Assembly: GCA_016933635.1 (NCBI GenBank)
Contig: JAFGAP010000028.1
Coordinates: forward strand, 1 to 53,343
Direction of reading: 5' to 3'
DNA from: Kosmotogaceae bacterium
Lineage (GTDB): Bacteria; Thermotogota; Thermotogae; Petrotogales; Kosmotogaceae
DNA: 53,343 nt
Position numbers and translations under genes: made by a program. The notes below the pieces were generated by a model. It worked only from the letters and a program-made list of their open reading frames with translations. It ran no database searches and was not told the DNA's origin. This document shows, in pieces, positions 34,219 through 43,141 of the stretch; position 1 is the stretch's first letter; every line of letters begins with the position of its first letter.

Positions 34219-34682
34219 ATATTAGGATTGCTGCTACAGGAAAACCAAAGTCAAATTTCATTGTTGAAGGAATAGAACAATACAGAAAGTGGCTTAGCGC
34301 TTTTGGAAGAGTTGATCTTGAATATTTCCCGCTTGGTGGTACGACCGCCAGGGAAAGAGAGAAAGTGAAAGAGAGAGAGGGCAGAAGATACTTGAAAGCT
34401 GCAGATTCGCAGGACAAGATTCTGCTTCTCGATGCCCGAGGGGAACAGTACTCGTCGCAGGAGTTTGCACGAATGCTTGAAAAATGGCAAAATATAGGTG
34501 TAAGCAATCTGTCTTTCTTTGTAGGAGGACCTTTAGGTTTTAGTAATGAGGTCCTTTCTAAGGGCTGGCAGAAACTGGCGTTGTCAAGGATGACCTTTAC
34601 TCACGAAATGGCTCTTCTTATCCTATTGGAGCAGCTTTTCCGGGCATATGCGATCCTGGGCAATAGACCGTATCATTATTGA
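34215..34682 (+). CDS. rlmH: RlmH, 23S rRNA pseudouridine-1915 N3-methyltransferase
   Basis: SPOUT-family methyltransferase that modifies helix 69 of 23S rRNA on the 70S ribosome. The knot motif LSFFVGGPLGFSNEV and the C-terminal LSRMTFTHEMALLILLEQLFRAYAI with RPYHY at the very end are diagnostic. 155 residues is the standard length. It overlaps hutI by 4 bases (ATGA) and runs into the CNNM protein gene. Confidence 0.95.
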   Translation: MNIRIAATGKPKSNFIVEGIEQYRKWLSAFGRVDLEYFPLGGTTAREREKVKEREGRRYLKAADSQDKILLLDARGEQYSSQEFARMLEKWQNIGVSNLSFFVGGPLGFSNEVLSKGWQKLALSRMTFTHEMALLILLEQLFRAYAILGNRPYHY

Positions 34683-34702
34683 TCTGGAGGTGCAAATCAG
34701 AA

Positions 34703-36070
34703 GTGGAAGACCCTACTAGTAGCGGGGATCCTGTTTCGATTTTATTGAATCTGTTATTGCTTGGCTTTCTTCTTTATCTTTCGGGTGTCTTCTCTGGAAC
34801 AGAAACTGCTCTTATGTCAATGGGTAAATTGAAACTACGTGATCTTATCGATAGCAAAGAAAAGAGATTCAGCAGGTCTGTGAAGTTTTTTGTTCAAAAC
34901 CCGAATTCAGTTCTCACTGCTATTCTTGTAATGAACAATGTTGTCAACATACTGTCTTCATCCCTTGCAACTTTGCTTGCATTGCAGCTTCTTCCAGATA
35001 ACTCGGCCGGAGTTGCCGCGGCATTAGTGACGGGTATTATGACTTTCCTAATTCTCATCTTTGGGGAAATCACTCCCAAAATCTATGCACGGGAGAATTC
35101 AGAGCGCTTCTTCAGAAGGATAATCATCTTTATAGCGGCTATCACGATTGTCTTGAAACCGGTATTGTGGTTGTTATTGCGGATTTCGAGTTTCTTTATA
35201 GTAATTGTCGGTGGGAAAAAGGGCGAATTCGCGCCTTTCATAACTGAAGACGAAATAAAATCTGCAGTAGATGCCGGTCATAAGGAAGGGGTTCTCCAAT
35301 CGGAAGAGAGAATGATTATGAAGAGAACTCTGGAGCTGAAGGATATATCGGTGAAGGAAATCATGACTCCTAGAGTTGAAATCGTTGCTCTTGAGAAAGA
35401 ACAGCCTTTGATAGATCTGATGGAACTCGTGGAATCCGAAGGATACTCTAGATATCCGATCTACAGGGAGAATATCGACAGGATTGTGGGTGTTTGCTAT
35501 GCTAAAGATCTCCTGAACTTCATTCTCGATAGAAAGGACAATGAGGTGCTTCATACAATTCGTGTTGAAGAGATCATGAGATATCCATATTTCGTTCCTG
35601 AGACGAAGAAGGTTGACGACCTTCTTAAGGAGTTCAAGGAGAAGAAGAATCATCTTGCAGTTGTTATAGATGAGTATGGTGGAACTGCCGGTATCATTAC
35701 TATGGAAGATGTCATCGAAGAACTTACAGGTGAAATACTGGACGAATATGATGAAGAGTCTGAAGAGATAATGATAGAGCGATTGGGAGAGAGAGAATAC
35801 ATAGTTGATGGAATGACTCCGATAAACGATATTCAGAGAGAACTGGAACAGCCATTTCCTGAAACGGAGTTTGAGACAATTGGCGGTTACCTGCTAGAAG
35901 TTCTCGAAAGATTTCCTGAAGTGGGAGAAAAGATCATCGTAGACGGGTTCACTTTTGAAATTCTTGCTGCAGGAAAGAACAAAGTTGAGAAGATCAGGCT
36001 CAATGTAGACAGGAGGAGCGTTGATGATAGACAGATTGGAGGAGAAGGCACTAATACAGAAAGCTATTGA
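34703..36070 (+). CDS. CNNM/CorC-type membrane protein with CBS domains (hemolysin family)
   Basis: Membrane protein of the HlyC/CorC/CNNM group, implicated in magnesium or cobalt efflux. The N-terminal transmembrane domain (about 1-170) has four hydrophobic segments with the FSGTETALMSMGKLKLRDL motif. Then come two CBS domains (about 205-325; IMTPRVEIVALEKEQPL, IMRYPYFVPETKKVDDLL) and the C-terminal CorC_HlyC domain (about 340-440; GGYLLEVLERFPEVGE). GTG 34703 is favoured by a GGAGGTG 10 bases before; TTG 34679, overlapping the rlmH stop, is the longer alternative. The 3' end overlaps the cytidine deaminase gene by 47 bases. Confidence 0.9.
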   Translation: MEDPTSSGDPVSILLNLLLLGFLLYLSGVFSGTETALMSMGKLKLRDLIDSKEKRFSRSVKFFVQNPNSVLTAILVMNNVVNILSSSLATLLALQLLPDNSAGVAAALVTGIMTFLILIFGEITPKIYARENSERFFRRIIIFIAAITIVLKPVLWLLLRISSFFIVIVGGKKGEFAPFITEDEIKSAVDAGHKEGVLQSEERMIMKRTLELKDISVKEIMTPRVEIVALEKEQPLIDLMELVESEGYSRYPIYRENIDRIVGVCYAKDLLNFILDRKDNEVLHTIRVEEIMRYPYFVPETKKVDDLLKEFKEKKNHLAVVIDEYGGTAGIITMEDVIEELTGEILDEYDEESEEIMIERLGEREYIVDGMTPINDIQRELEQPFPETEFETIGGYLLEVLERFPEVGEKIIVDGFTFEILAAGKNKVEKIRLNVDRRSVDDRQIGGEGTNTESY

Positions 36071-36416
36071 GGCTAAGGAGAGATCATACTCTCCTTACTC
36101 GAGATTTCCAGTTGGTGCGGCCCTACTTACAGAGGAAGGCCGAATTTTCGTAGGAACCAATGTTGAAAACAGTTCATACGGACTATCTATGTGTGCGGAA
36201 AGGTCGGCCATCGTTTCGGCTGTTTCGAATGGCTACAAGAAATTCAGTAGTATAGTTGTAGTAAGTGACAGGAAGGAACCGACTTCTCCTTGTGGCGCAT
36301 GCAGGCAGTTTATGGTGGAATTTGGGAACTTTGAAGTGATATTGGTAGGAGAAGAGAACATTAAGAGAACAACTACATATGAATTGCTGCCGATGCATTT
36401 TGAGATGGAGAAGTGA
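36024..36416 (+). CDS. cdd: Cytidine deaminase
   Basis: Zinc enzyme converting cytidine and deoxycytidine to uridine forms in pyrimidine salvage. The active-site CAERSAI (C and E) and the PCGACRQFM pair of cysteines give the zinc ligands; YSPYSRFPVGAALLTEEG is the family N-terminus. 130 residues matches the short tetrameric type. ATG 36024 has AGGAG 5 bases upstream. It overlaps the end of the CNNM gene by 47 bases. It can connect with the nucleoside transporter and uridine kinase encoded on the opposite strand nearby. Confidence 0.95.
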   Translation: MIDRLEEKALIQKAIEAKERSYSPYSRFPVGAALLTEEGRIFVGTNVENSSYGLSMCAERSAIVSAVSNGYKKFSSIVVVSDRKEPTSPCGACRQFMVEFGNFEVILVGEENIKRTTTYELLPMHFEMEK

Positions 36417-36417
36417 A

Positions 36418-36954
36418 ATGGAGCGTTCAATCGGAGAAGAGAGGATTTTTTCAGGAAGAATTCTGAGCCTTGAAAGGCACACAGTTACTTTGCAGGATGG
36501 AAGTGTAGCTTTCAGAGAGGTGGTTAGGCATCCCGGTGCAGTTGCGATTGTCGCGTTTGCCGATAAGCAGTTGCTTCTTGTAAGGCAGTTCCGATTTCCG
36601 GTTCAGAAGTACATGCTTGAAATACCGGCTGGAAAACTTGATGCGGGCGAAAAACCCGAAGATTGCGCTAGAAGAGAGTTGCTTGAGGAAACTGGCTATA
36701 TACCAAGATTTCTACACAAATTGACCACAATAGAAACCTCTCCAGGCTTTTCTGATGAGATAATTCATATATATGTTGCGGAAGTGGAAAAGTCTCAGGA
36801 TCCCTGTCCCGATGAGGGGGAATTTGTGGAGCCTGTTCTGGTTGACTCCAAAGAGGTTTTAGAGATGATAAATGGTGGTCAGATAACCGATAGCAAGACA
36901 TTATCAGGTATTTTGCTCGCTTTTGCTGGAAGGGAAAGTGATGAGTATGATTAG
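36418..36954 (+). CDS. Nudix hydrolase, ADP-ribose pyrophosphatase type
   Basis: Predicted ADP-ribose (or related nucleotide-sugar) hydrolase of 178 residues. The Nudix box is complete: a glycine in AGKLDAGEKPEDCARRE followed by LLEETGY, giving GX5EX7REUXEEXGU. Upstream residues VVRHPGAVAIVAF and VRQFRFPVQKYMLEIPAG are typical of the ADPRase branch. ATG 36418 has GGAG 7 bases upstream; a longer frame from 36379 lies in the cytidine deaminase gene. It overlaps gltX by 14 bases. Confidence 0.92.
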   Translation: MERSIGEERIFSGRILSLERHTVTLQDGSVAFREVVRHPGAVAIVAFADKQLLLVRQFRFPVQKYMLEIPAGKLDAGEKPEDCARRELLEETGYIPRFLHKLTTIETSPGFSDEIIHIYVAEVEKSQDPCPDEGEFVEPVLVDSKEVLEMINGGQITDSKTLSGILLAFAGRESDEYD

Positions 36955-38395
36955 AGTTAGATTTGCTCCAAGCCCAACCGGATACCTCCATGTTGGAGGA
37001 GCTAGAACTGCGCTGTTCAACTACTTGTTTGCAAAGCACTACGGTGGAAAGCTTGTTCTCCGTGTGGAAGACACCGATATTTCCAGATCCACTAAGGAAT
37101 TTGAGGATCAGCTAATGGAGTCGCTTCTGTGGCTTGGTATAACATGGGATGAGGGCCCAGATGTCGGTGGTGCTTTTGGCCCATACAGACAAAGCGAGAG
37201 AGGTCCAGTTTACAGAGAAATGATCGGGGATCTGCTTCAAAGGAAACAAGCTTATGAAGTCCATGCTTATCCTGAAGAGATAGAGGAACTGCACGACAAA
37301 TTACTCTCGGAAGGGAAGGCGCCTCACTATGATCAAGAGATGCTAGAGGTCTTCAACACTGTTGAAAGAATCTCTGAGTTCAAATCAAAAGGGTTAAGAC
37401 CTGTCGTTTTTTTCAAGATGCCTCGGAAAGATTACAGGCTTCCAGATTTGATAAAAGGTGAAGTAGTCTTCAAGGAGGGAGCAATTGGAGATTTCGTGAT
37501 TATGCGCTCCAACGGTCAACCTATCTATAACTTCGCTGTGGTAGCGGACGACATCACAATGGAAATCTCACACGTGATACGGGGAGACGACCATCTTTCC
37601 AATACACTGAGGCAACTAGCGCTCTATGAAGCCTTTGGGGCTCCAATACCCTCCTTTGCCCATGTTTCGATGATCCTTGGACCTGATGGAAGGAAATTGA
37701 GTAAGAGACATGGCGATACTTCGGTTGAGCAGTTCAGAGACAGAGGCTTCTTGCCCGAGGCCTTCTTCAATTTCCTTACACTGCTTGGCTGGTCCCACCC
37801 GGACGGTAAAGAGATTCTGCATCTCGAAGAGATTATCGAGAGTTTCTCCATTGAAAGAGTCAACACAAGCGCTGCAATATTTGATGAGGCGAAAGCTAAG
37901 TGGATGAACGGGGTTTATATTCGCGAATCTGATCTTGAAAGGATAACCGATTTGGCTGTCCCTTTCATTATTGAATCGAACTTGATGACTTCAGAAGAAG
38001 CCGTTGCCAATAGGAAGTGGCTGAAAAGAGCCATTGATTCAGTTCGAAAGGGTGTGGAAACACTCTCCGAAATACCGGATAAGATGAGGCTTTATTTCGA
38101 AGATCCTCAGGTGACCGTTTTCACTCCTTCCGACGATGTTGAAAAGGGAGTTTATAAGGCTTTAGAAGCTTTCAAAGATCAAGTCGAGTATCTTGATTCA
38201 TGGAACAACGATGAGATAGTTGGGACAATTAGAAGCATTCTCAAAGAGCTGAAACCCGACAGAAAAGGCTTCTACATGACTCTGAGAAAGATACTCACAT
38301 CTGTCGAAGAGGGCCCAGAATTAGTAGACATTATTTTCCTCTTGGGAAGGAACAAGACACTCAACAGACTACAGCGAGCAATCAACTCCGTATAG
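36941..38395 (+). CDS. gltX: Glutamyl-tRNA synthetase
   Basis: Class I synthetase charging tRNA-Glu (and possibly tRNA-Gln, if a GatCAB amidotransferase is present). The HIGH-type motif is in FAPSPTGYLHVGGARTALFN, and the KMSKS-type motif is KLSKRHG at about residues 252-258. A discriminating anticodon-binding C-terminus ends at 38395. About 484 residues is normal. ATG 36941 is preferred with AAGGG 6 bases upstream; ATG 36947 also fits. Thermotogota often carry two gltX copies, so a paralogue with different tRNA specificity is possible. A terminator follows at once. Confidence 0.95.
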   Translation: MSMIRVRFAPSPTGYLHVGGARTALFNYLFAKHYGGKLVLRVEDTDISRSTKEFEDQLMESLLWLGITWDEGPDVGGAFGPYRQSERGPVYREMIGDLLQRKQAYEVHAYPEEIEELHDKLLSEGKAPHYDQEMLEVFNTVERISEFKSKGLRPVVFFKMPRKDYRLPDLIKGEVVFKEGAIGDFVIMRSNGQPIYNFAVVADDITMEISHVIRGDDHLSNTLRQLALYEAFGAPIPSFAHVSMILGPDGRKLSKRHGDTSVEQFRDRGFLPEAFFNFLTLLGWSHPDGKEILHLEEIIESFSIERVNTSAAIFDEAKAKWMNGVYIRESDLERITDLAVPFIIESNLMTSEEAVANRKWLKRAIDSVRKGVETLSEIPDKMRLYFEDPQVTVFTPSDDVEKGVYKALEAFKDQVEYLDSWNNDEIVGTIRSILKELKPDRKGFYMTLRKILTSVEEGPELVDIIFLLGRNKTLNRLQRAINSV

Positions 38396-38396
38396 A

Positions 38397-38422
38397 AGAA
38401 GAGGCCACTCAAGGCCTCTTCT
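38397..38422 (+). terminator. Terminator after gltX
   Basis: AGAAGAGGCC (38397-38406) pairs perfectly with GGCCTCTTCT (38413-38422) around a 6-base loop; GTTTTGTC follows on the plus strand. It lies between the convergent gltX and nucleoside permease genes and may serve both. Confidence 0.85.
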
Positions 38423-38428
38423 GTTTTG

Positions 38429-39388
38429 TCATGATTCCTTTTCATAAGGTGTACCGGAAGCTGAAGGAGAACGTGTCTTTCCAATGAATCCTCCCACTAC
38501 TATCAGTGTAACTACAAAGGGGAGCATATTGAAAAGCGGTTTTACACTGGCCGAAACAGATACTATGGAGCTGCTCTGTAACTGGAGATTCATTGCTTCC
38601 GCAGCGCCAAAGAGAATCGCAGCCCACATAGCTCCAACGGGATTCCAATTACCCAGTATCATCGCGGCAAGTGCAATAAATCCTCTTCCGTGAATCATAT
38701 TCTCGACAAATCTTCCAAGCTCTCCGACTGAAAGAAAGGCTCCTGCAAGGCTCGCAAACGCGCCGCTCATAAGAACTCCGAAGTATCTAATCCTGAAGAC
38801 GTTGATTCCAAGTGTATCGGCAGCTTCTGGGTTCTCTCCGACTGCTCTCATTCTCAGCCCGAGGGGAGTCTTATACATCAAGAACCAACTTGCGACTACC
38901 GCGATAATGGCAAGGTAGGTGAAGGGACTCATAGAGCCGAAAATATCTCCAAAGAAGGGAATTTCACTGAGCCAGTCTGCTTCAAGATATGGGACCCGTC
39001 CAATGAAATCGGTTTGACCTTCATTACCGAAGATTGGAATCATCAAGAACGAAGTTGTGCCTTGTGCAATTATTACAAGAGCAGTAGCACTAACAATCTG
39101 GTTGGCAGACCATCTTATACTAGCCCACGCATGGAACCATGTAAAGCCAGTACCGATAATAACTGCCATCAGAACTCCGAACCAGGCGTTTCCGGAGAAT
39201 AAAGTGAATACTATCGAAGTGAAGGCTCCCATAAGCATAATGCCTTCGAGTGCAATATTTGTGACTCCCGTGATTTCACTATATGTTCCTCCAAGAGCAG
39301 CAAAGATTAAAGGAGTCGCAGAGAGCAGCGTGAGTTTATAAAACAAGGGATTGACTAGAATTGCTAAGATCGCTTCGATCCAGCTCAT
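38429..39388 (-). CDS. Nucleoside-type ABC transporter permease, second subunit (NupQ-like)
   Basis: Membrane subunit of a BMP-dependent ABC importer, 319 residues with about eight hydrophobic segments. Family marks are TPLIFAALGGTYSEITGVTNIALEGIML near the N-terminus and TPLGLRMRAVGENPEAADTLGINVFRIRY as the ATPase-contact loop. It is the last gene in the operon, overlapping the other permease gene by 4 bases. This subclass in other bacteria takes up purine and pyrimidine nucleosides. Confidence 0.92.
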   Translation of the reverse strand: MSWIEAILAILVNPLFYKLTLLSATPLIFAALGGTYSEITGVTNIALEGIMLMGAFTSIVFTLFSGNAWFGVLMAVIIGTGFTWFHAWASIRWSANQIVSATALVIIAQGTTSFLMIPIFGNEGQTDFIGRVPYLEADWLSEIPFFGDIFGSMSPFTYLAIIAVVASWFLMYKTPLGLRMRAVGENPEAADTLGINVFRIRYFGVLMSGAFASLAGAFLSVGELGRFVENMIHGRGFIALAAMILGNWNPVGAMWAAILFGAAEAMNLQLQSSSIVSVSASVKPLFNMLPFVVTLIVVGGFIGKTRSPSASGTPYEKES

Positions 39389-40440
39389 GTTGCAGTCACT
39401 CCTTTCTTTCTTTTCCAGGTAATCAGCGTTGATACTATTCTTTCCGCTGCCACCAGGAATATCACTATGCCTTGAATTATCGAAACAATATCGTTTGGAA
39501 TCTGAGCTCGAATTTGCATGGCATTTGACCCAGTTCTTAGAGCAGCAATAAGAAGAGCGGCGAAGATTATTCCTATCGGGTTGTTTCTTCCAATTAGCGC
39601 AATCGTTATTCCGTCAAAACCTCTTCCACCAGTGAGTTCTCCAACGAATCGATGAGGCGGTACACCGATAAGATCTACTATTCCTGCCATTCCGGCAAGA
39701 GCACCACTGATCGCCATGGTTAGAATTATACTCTTTCTTATGCTAATACCACCGTACTCTGCTGCATGAGGGTTGAACCCGACTGCCTTGAGCTTATAGC
39801 CGGTCGTAGTCTTCTCTATCAAGATATACATTATTATTGCCACGGCAATAGCAATGAAAATTCCGATACTGAGTTCGGTAGCTTGAACCTTCAAGATCAC
39901 CGGAAGCTTTGAAGCCTCTGCAATCTCAGGGCTCTTTGGAGTACCAGAGCCGACGGCGAGAGGCCCAGTAACCATGTAGGATGCAACGTTAGAAGCAATC
40001 CAGTTTAGCATAATCGTTGAGATTACTTCATGGGCCCCGGTGAAGGCTTTGAGAAACCCGGCAATGGAAGCCCAAAATGCTCCTGCAAGCATTCCCACGA
40101 GAATAGAAAGGGGAATTGCAATGATTGACGGTATTCCCCCAATGTTCATTGCTACTACTGCACCTATAAGAGCTCCCATTGTCATCTGGCCTTCAGCTCC
40201 AATGTTAAAGACACCGGCTCTGAATCCAAAACCGACGGCAAGACCTGTAAGGATCAAAGGCGTCATCTTCATTATTGTGTCTGCAAGAGCTTCCTGGCTA
40301 CCAAAGGCTCCATCAAGCATTATCGCGTAAGCTGTCACTGGGTTCTTTCCAATCATGATGATAATTATGGAGGCGATTAGGAGAGCTATCATAACGGAGA
40401 CGATAGGAACTAGTAAAGCATAGATCTTGTTTGTATTCAT
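39385..40440 (-). CDS. Nucleoside-type ABC transporter permease, first subunit (NupP-like)
   Basis: Partner permease of the BMP-type importer, 351 residues with about eight membrane segments. It shows the family blocks LTGLAVGFGFRAGVFNIGAEGQ and KTTTGYKLKAVGFNPHAAEYGGISI, the latter being the ATPase-contact loop. It overlaps the ATPase gene upstream and the second permease downstream by 4 bases each, so subunits are made in fixed order. Confidence 0.92.
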   Translation of the reverse strand: MNTNKIYALLVPIVSVMIALLIASIIIIMIGKNPVTAYAIMLDGAFGSQEALADTIMKMTPLILTGLAVGFGFRAGVFNIGAEGQMTMGALIGAVVAMNIGGIPSIIAIPLSILVGMLAGAFWASIAGFLKAFTGAHEVISTIMLNWIASNVASYMVTGPLAVGSGTPKSPEIAEASKLPVILKVQATELSIGIFIAIAVAIIMYILIEKTTTGYKLKAVGFNPHAAEYGGISIRKSIILTMAISGALAGMAGIVDLIGVPPHRFVGELTGGRGFDGITIALIGRNNPIGIIFAALLIAALRTGSNAMQIRAQIPNDIVSIIQGIVIFLVAAERIVSTLITWKRKKGVTAT

Positions 40441-42029
40441 GCTTCATCACTCCGTTCTCTTACAACCTCAGACTTCTTATGACCCGCCATCATAAGGCCA
40501 ATTTCCTCTCTATTAACTTCATGCGGAGCCACTTCTCCCATTATCTGACCTTCGTAGAAGACAAGTATTCTGTCTGAAAGAGAAAAGATCTCATCGAGTT
40601 CCATTGAAATCAGCAGCAATGCGATTCCCTTGTCCCGCATAGATATCAGCGTCTTATGTATGAACTCTATAGCACCAATGTCAAGCCCTCTTGTAGGCTG
40701 AGAGACTACAACCACTTTGGGTTCAATGGGTACTATGCTGATCTCACGGCCCACCACAACCTTCTGCTGGTTTCCTCCGGAGAGATTTCCGGTAATCATA
40801 TTTATATTCTTAGGCCTTACATCAAAAGTCTTAACAACATCACTTGCGAAGGTCTTTACAGCCTTCAAATTTATGAAGCCCTCTTGAGAAAATGGTTCTT
40901 CATCCTGCTTTCCGAGTATAAGGTTATAATAGACGGGATACTGTGTTATCATGCCTCTCCTGTGTCGATCTTCCGGGATGTGTGTCATTCCGGCTTCTCT
41001 GATCTCAAGAGCCGTGTGATTTGTCACGTCTTCTCCATTGAGGAAGATTCTTCCTTTTTCAACCTTCCTGAGTCCCGTAATTGCTTCAACCAGTTCCGTC
41101 TGACCATTTCCCGCGACACCCGCGATACCTACTATCTCGCCCCGACGAACCCTGAAAGAAACCCCATTTACTGCATCCAGGTTTCTATTATCTTTGACGT
41201 GAAGATCTTTTACCTCCAAAACGGTCTCCCCAGCCTCTTTCTCTTCCTTTTCGACTCTGAGAAGGACCTCCCTGCCGACCATCATATTTGCGAGCTGCCT
41301 TGGATTAGTGTCTTTAGTGTTGACCTGACCTGTAACCTTTCCCAGCCGCATGACAGTGACTCTGTCAGTTATTGCCATTACCTCATTCAATTTATGAGTA
41401 ATAAAGACTATTGTTTTGCCGTTTTCCTTAAGAACTCGGAGAATCTTGAAGAGCTCCTCTGTCTCCTGAGGAGTGAGAACTGCCGTTGGTTCATCAAAAA
41501 TCAAGATCTCTGCTCCCCTATAAAGGATCTTAAGAATCTCAACTCTTTGTTGCATGCCAACTGGAATATCTTCGATGTATGCATCCACATCAACGGCCAA
41601 GCCGTACTTCTTCGAGAGCTCCATTACTATCTTTCTTGCCCTGCCAGAGTCCATGAAGAGCTTCAATGGCCCACGCTTCGGTTCGGACCCTAGAACGACA
41701 TTCTCGGCTACCGTCTGATTATCCACAAGCATGAAATGCTGATGGACCATCCCTATTCCCATATCTATGGCGTCTTTCGGTCCGTTGATTATCGTCTTTC
41801 TACCGTTTATAAAAACCTCACCATCGTCAGGAGTATAAAGGCCATAAAGCTGGTTCATCAGGGTGGACTTACCGGCACCATTTTCACCGACAAGTGCGTG
41901 AATTTCGCCCTTCCTGACTTCAAAATCCACATGATCATTAGCCAGAACCGAGGGGAATTTCTTTACTATGCCTTTCATGGCTACTGCAATACCAGAGAGA
42001 TCGAGGTTTTCAACGTAATTCGGGTCCAC
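40437..42029 (-). CDS. Nucleoside-type ABC transporter ATPase, double cassette (NupO-like)
   Basis: About 530 residues with two ABC cassettes. The first has Walker A GENGAGKSTLMNQLYG, signature VGMQQRVEILKIL and Walker B ILIFDEPTAVL. The second has a degenerate Walker A (AGNGQTELVEAITG) and signature LSGGNQQKVVVGREI. This pattern is typical of sugar and nucleoside importers, where only one site is fully catalytic. GTG 42029 is chosen because GGAGGTG lies 5 bases upstream; an ATG at 42050 precedes that site. It follows the binding-protein gene after a strong stem-loop. Confidence 0.93.
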   Translation of the reverse strand: MDPNYVENLDLSGIAVAMKGIVKKFPSVLANDHVDFEVRKGEIHALVGENGAGKSTLMNQLYGLYTPDDGEVFINGRKTIINGPKDAIDMGIGMVHQHFMLVDNQTVAENVVLGSEPKRGPLKLFMDSGRARKIVMELSKKYGLAVDVDAYIEDIPVGMQQRVEILKILYRGAEILIFDEPTAVLTPQETEELFKILRVLKENGKTIVFITHKLNEVMAITDRVTVMRLGKVTGQVNTKDTNPRQLANMMVGREVLLRVEKEEKEAGETVLEVKDLHVKDNRNLDAVNGVSFRVRRGEIVGIAGVAGNGQTELVEAITGLRKVEKGRIFLNGEDVTNHTALEIREAGMTHIPEDRHRRGMITQYPVYYNLILGKQDEEPFSQEGFINLKAVKTFASDVVKTFDVRPKNINMITGNLSGGNQQKVVVGREISIVPIEPKVVVVSQPTRGLDIGAIEFIHKTLISMRDKGIALLLISMELDEIFSLSDRILVFYEGQIMGEVAPHEVNREEIGLMMAGHKKSEVVRERSDEA

Positions 42030-42056
42030 AGGCCCACCTCCATCGTACATGATACG

Positions 42057-42088
42057 AAAGATCGGGAGAGTAAGCTCTCCCGATCTTT
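42057..42088 (-). terminator. Stem-loop between BMP binding protein and ATPase genes
   Basis: AAAGATCGGGAGAG (42057-42070) and CTCTCCCGATCTTT (42075-42088) pair over 14 bp around a 4-base loop. No long T-run follows on the minus strand, so it may stop only part of the transcripts or protect the binding-protein mRNA from decay. The arrangement parallels the one in the opp operon. Confidence 0.7.
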
Positions 42089-42118
42089 GATATCACACGA
42101 TTGTGTGAAGAGCTTCCA

Positions 42119-43141
42119 TTACGGAAGGGTTATTTCTGGGACAACGAAAGCGTCAAGCTCTTCCTGAGTATCGGGAATAACTAACGTTCCAGCTTTTATT
42201 AGACCCTTCAGAAACTCGACTTGAGAAAGGATTGTCGGTCCAACTATATCCTTGGTATAGGTCATAGGGCTTATTCCCACGCCTTCATCCTTTATTCCCA
42301 GTGTCTTTGCTCCAGGTTCAAATGTTCCCAGGGCAATACTCATAACGGCCTGATAAGAAGCCATGTCGACTCGCTTAACTGAGCTTGTAAGAACTCTTCC
42401 AGGTGCCATGTAATCCTGATCGACATCGACACCGACTGCGAAGAAGCCTTCTCCCTTCTCGGCTGCTGCCTCGATAACTCCATTTCCACAGGCCCCTGCT
42501 GCATGGAAGACAATGTCAGCTCCTTCAGCGAACTGAGCGATGGCGAGATCCTTTCCCTTCTTTGGATCGTTGAAGTCCATGGTATATCCCTGAAGCATGC
42601 TTATGGTCTTTCCATGTAGTTCTTCGTAAACTCTGATTCCAGCTTCATACCCATAGCGGAATCTTTCGACTGGAGGAATAGGGAGACCACCAACAAAACC
42701 TACCATGTTTGTATTCGTCATAGCTGCAACAACGTAACCGACTAGGAAAGCCCCTTCCTGTTCCTTGAATAGAAAAGTTGCCACGTTGTTGGGCATGTTC
42801 TCGATTGGATCGATGTCGATTCCAATGAAGTATGTGTCCGGGAACTGAGGAGCAACCTTGTAAAGCGCGTCGGCCATCATGAAGCCTACTCCGAAAATAA
42901 TGTCTGCTTCCTTGGCGGCATTGGACAGATTCGGAATGTAGTCGGCCTGCTCTTTCGACTGGACTACTTCTCTTTCCAGTCCGAGAAAATCAGAGGCCTT
43001 TACTATGCCTTCCCATGTGCCGTCGTTAAAAGACTTGTCACCAAGTCCGCCAACGTCTGTAACCATGATTACCTTCATAGCCATTACCGGGAGAGCAAAC
43101 ATTAGAACAAGTGATAACACCAACAAAAGCCTTACTTTCAT
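42119..43141 (-). CDS. BMP family nucleoside-binding protein (PnrA-like)
   Basis: Extracytoplasmic binding protein, 340 residues, of the BMP/PnrA family, which binds purine or other nucleosides. Residues 1-21 are a signal peptide (MKVRLLLVLSLVLMFALPVMA) with no lipobox cysteine. Family motifs are VTDVGGLGDKSFNDGTWEG, VGFVGGLPIPPVERFRYGYEAG, DIVFHAAGACGNGVIEAA and VGVDVDQDYMAPGRVLTS. The ATG overlaps the stop of the unknown 773-residue membrane protein gene (ATGA). It is first of the transporter subunits proper. Confidence 0.93.
   Translation of the reverse strand: MKVRLLLVLSLVLMFALPVMAMKVIMVTDVGGLGDKSFNDGTWEGIVKASDFLGLEREVVQSKEQADYIPNLSNAAKEADIIFGVGFMMADALYKVAPQFPDTYFIGIDIDPIENMPNNVATFLFKEQEGAFLVGYVVAAMTNTNMVGFVGGLPIPPVERFRYGYEAGIRVYEELHGKTISMLQGYTMDFNDPKKGKDLAIAQFAEGADIVFHAAGACGNGVIEAAAEKGEGFFAVGVDVDQDYMAPGRVLTSSVKRVDMASYQAVMSIALGTFEPGAKTLGIKDEGVGISPMTYTKDIVGPTILSQVEFLKGLIKAGTLVIPDTQEELDAFVVPEITLP

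Noticed and set aside
40656-41693. Plus-strand open frame of 345 codons opposite the nucleoside ATPase gene
   Set aside because: It lies entirely antisense to a clearly conserved double ABC ATPase, has no ribosome site and no family resemblance; its length follows from the codon use of the real gene.
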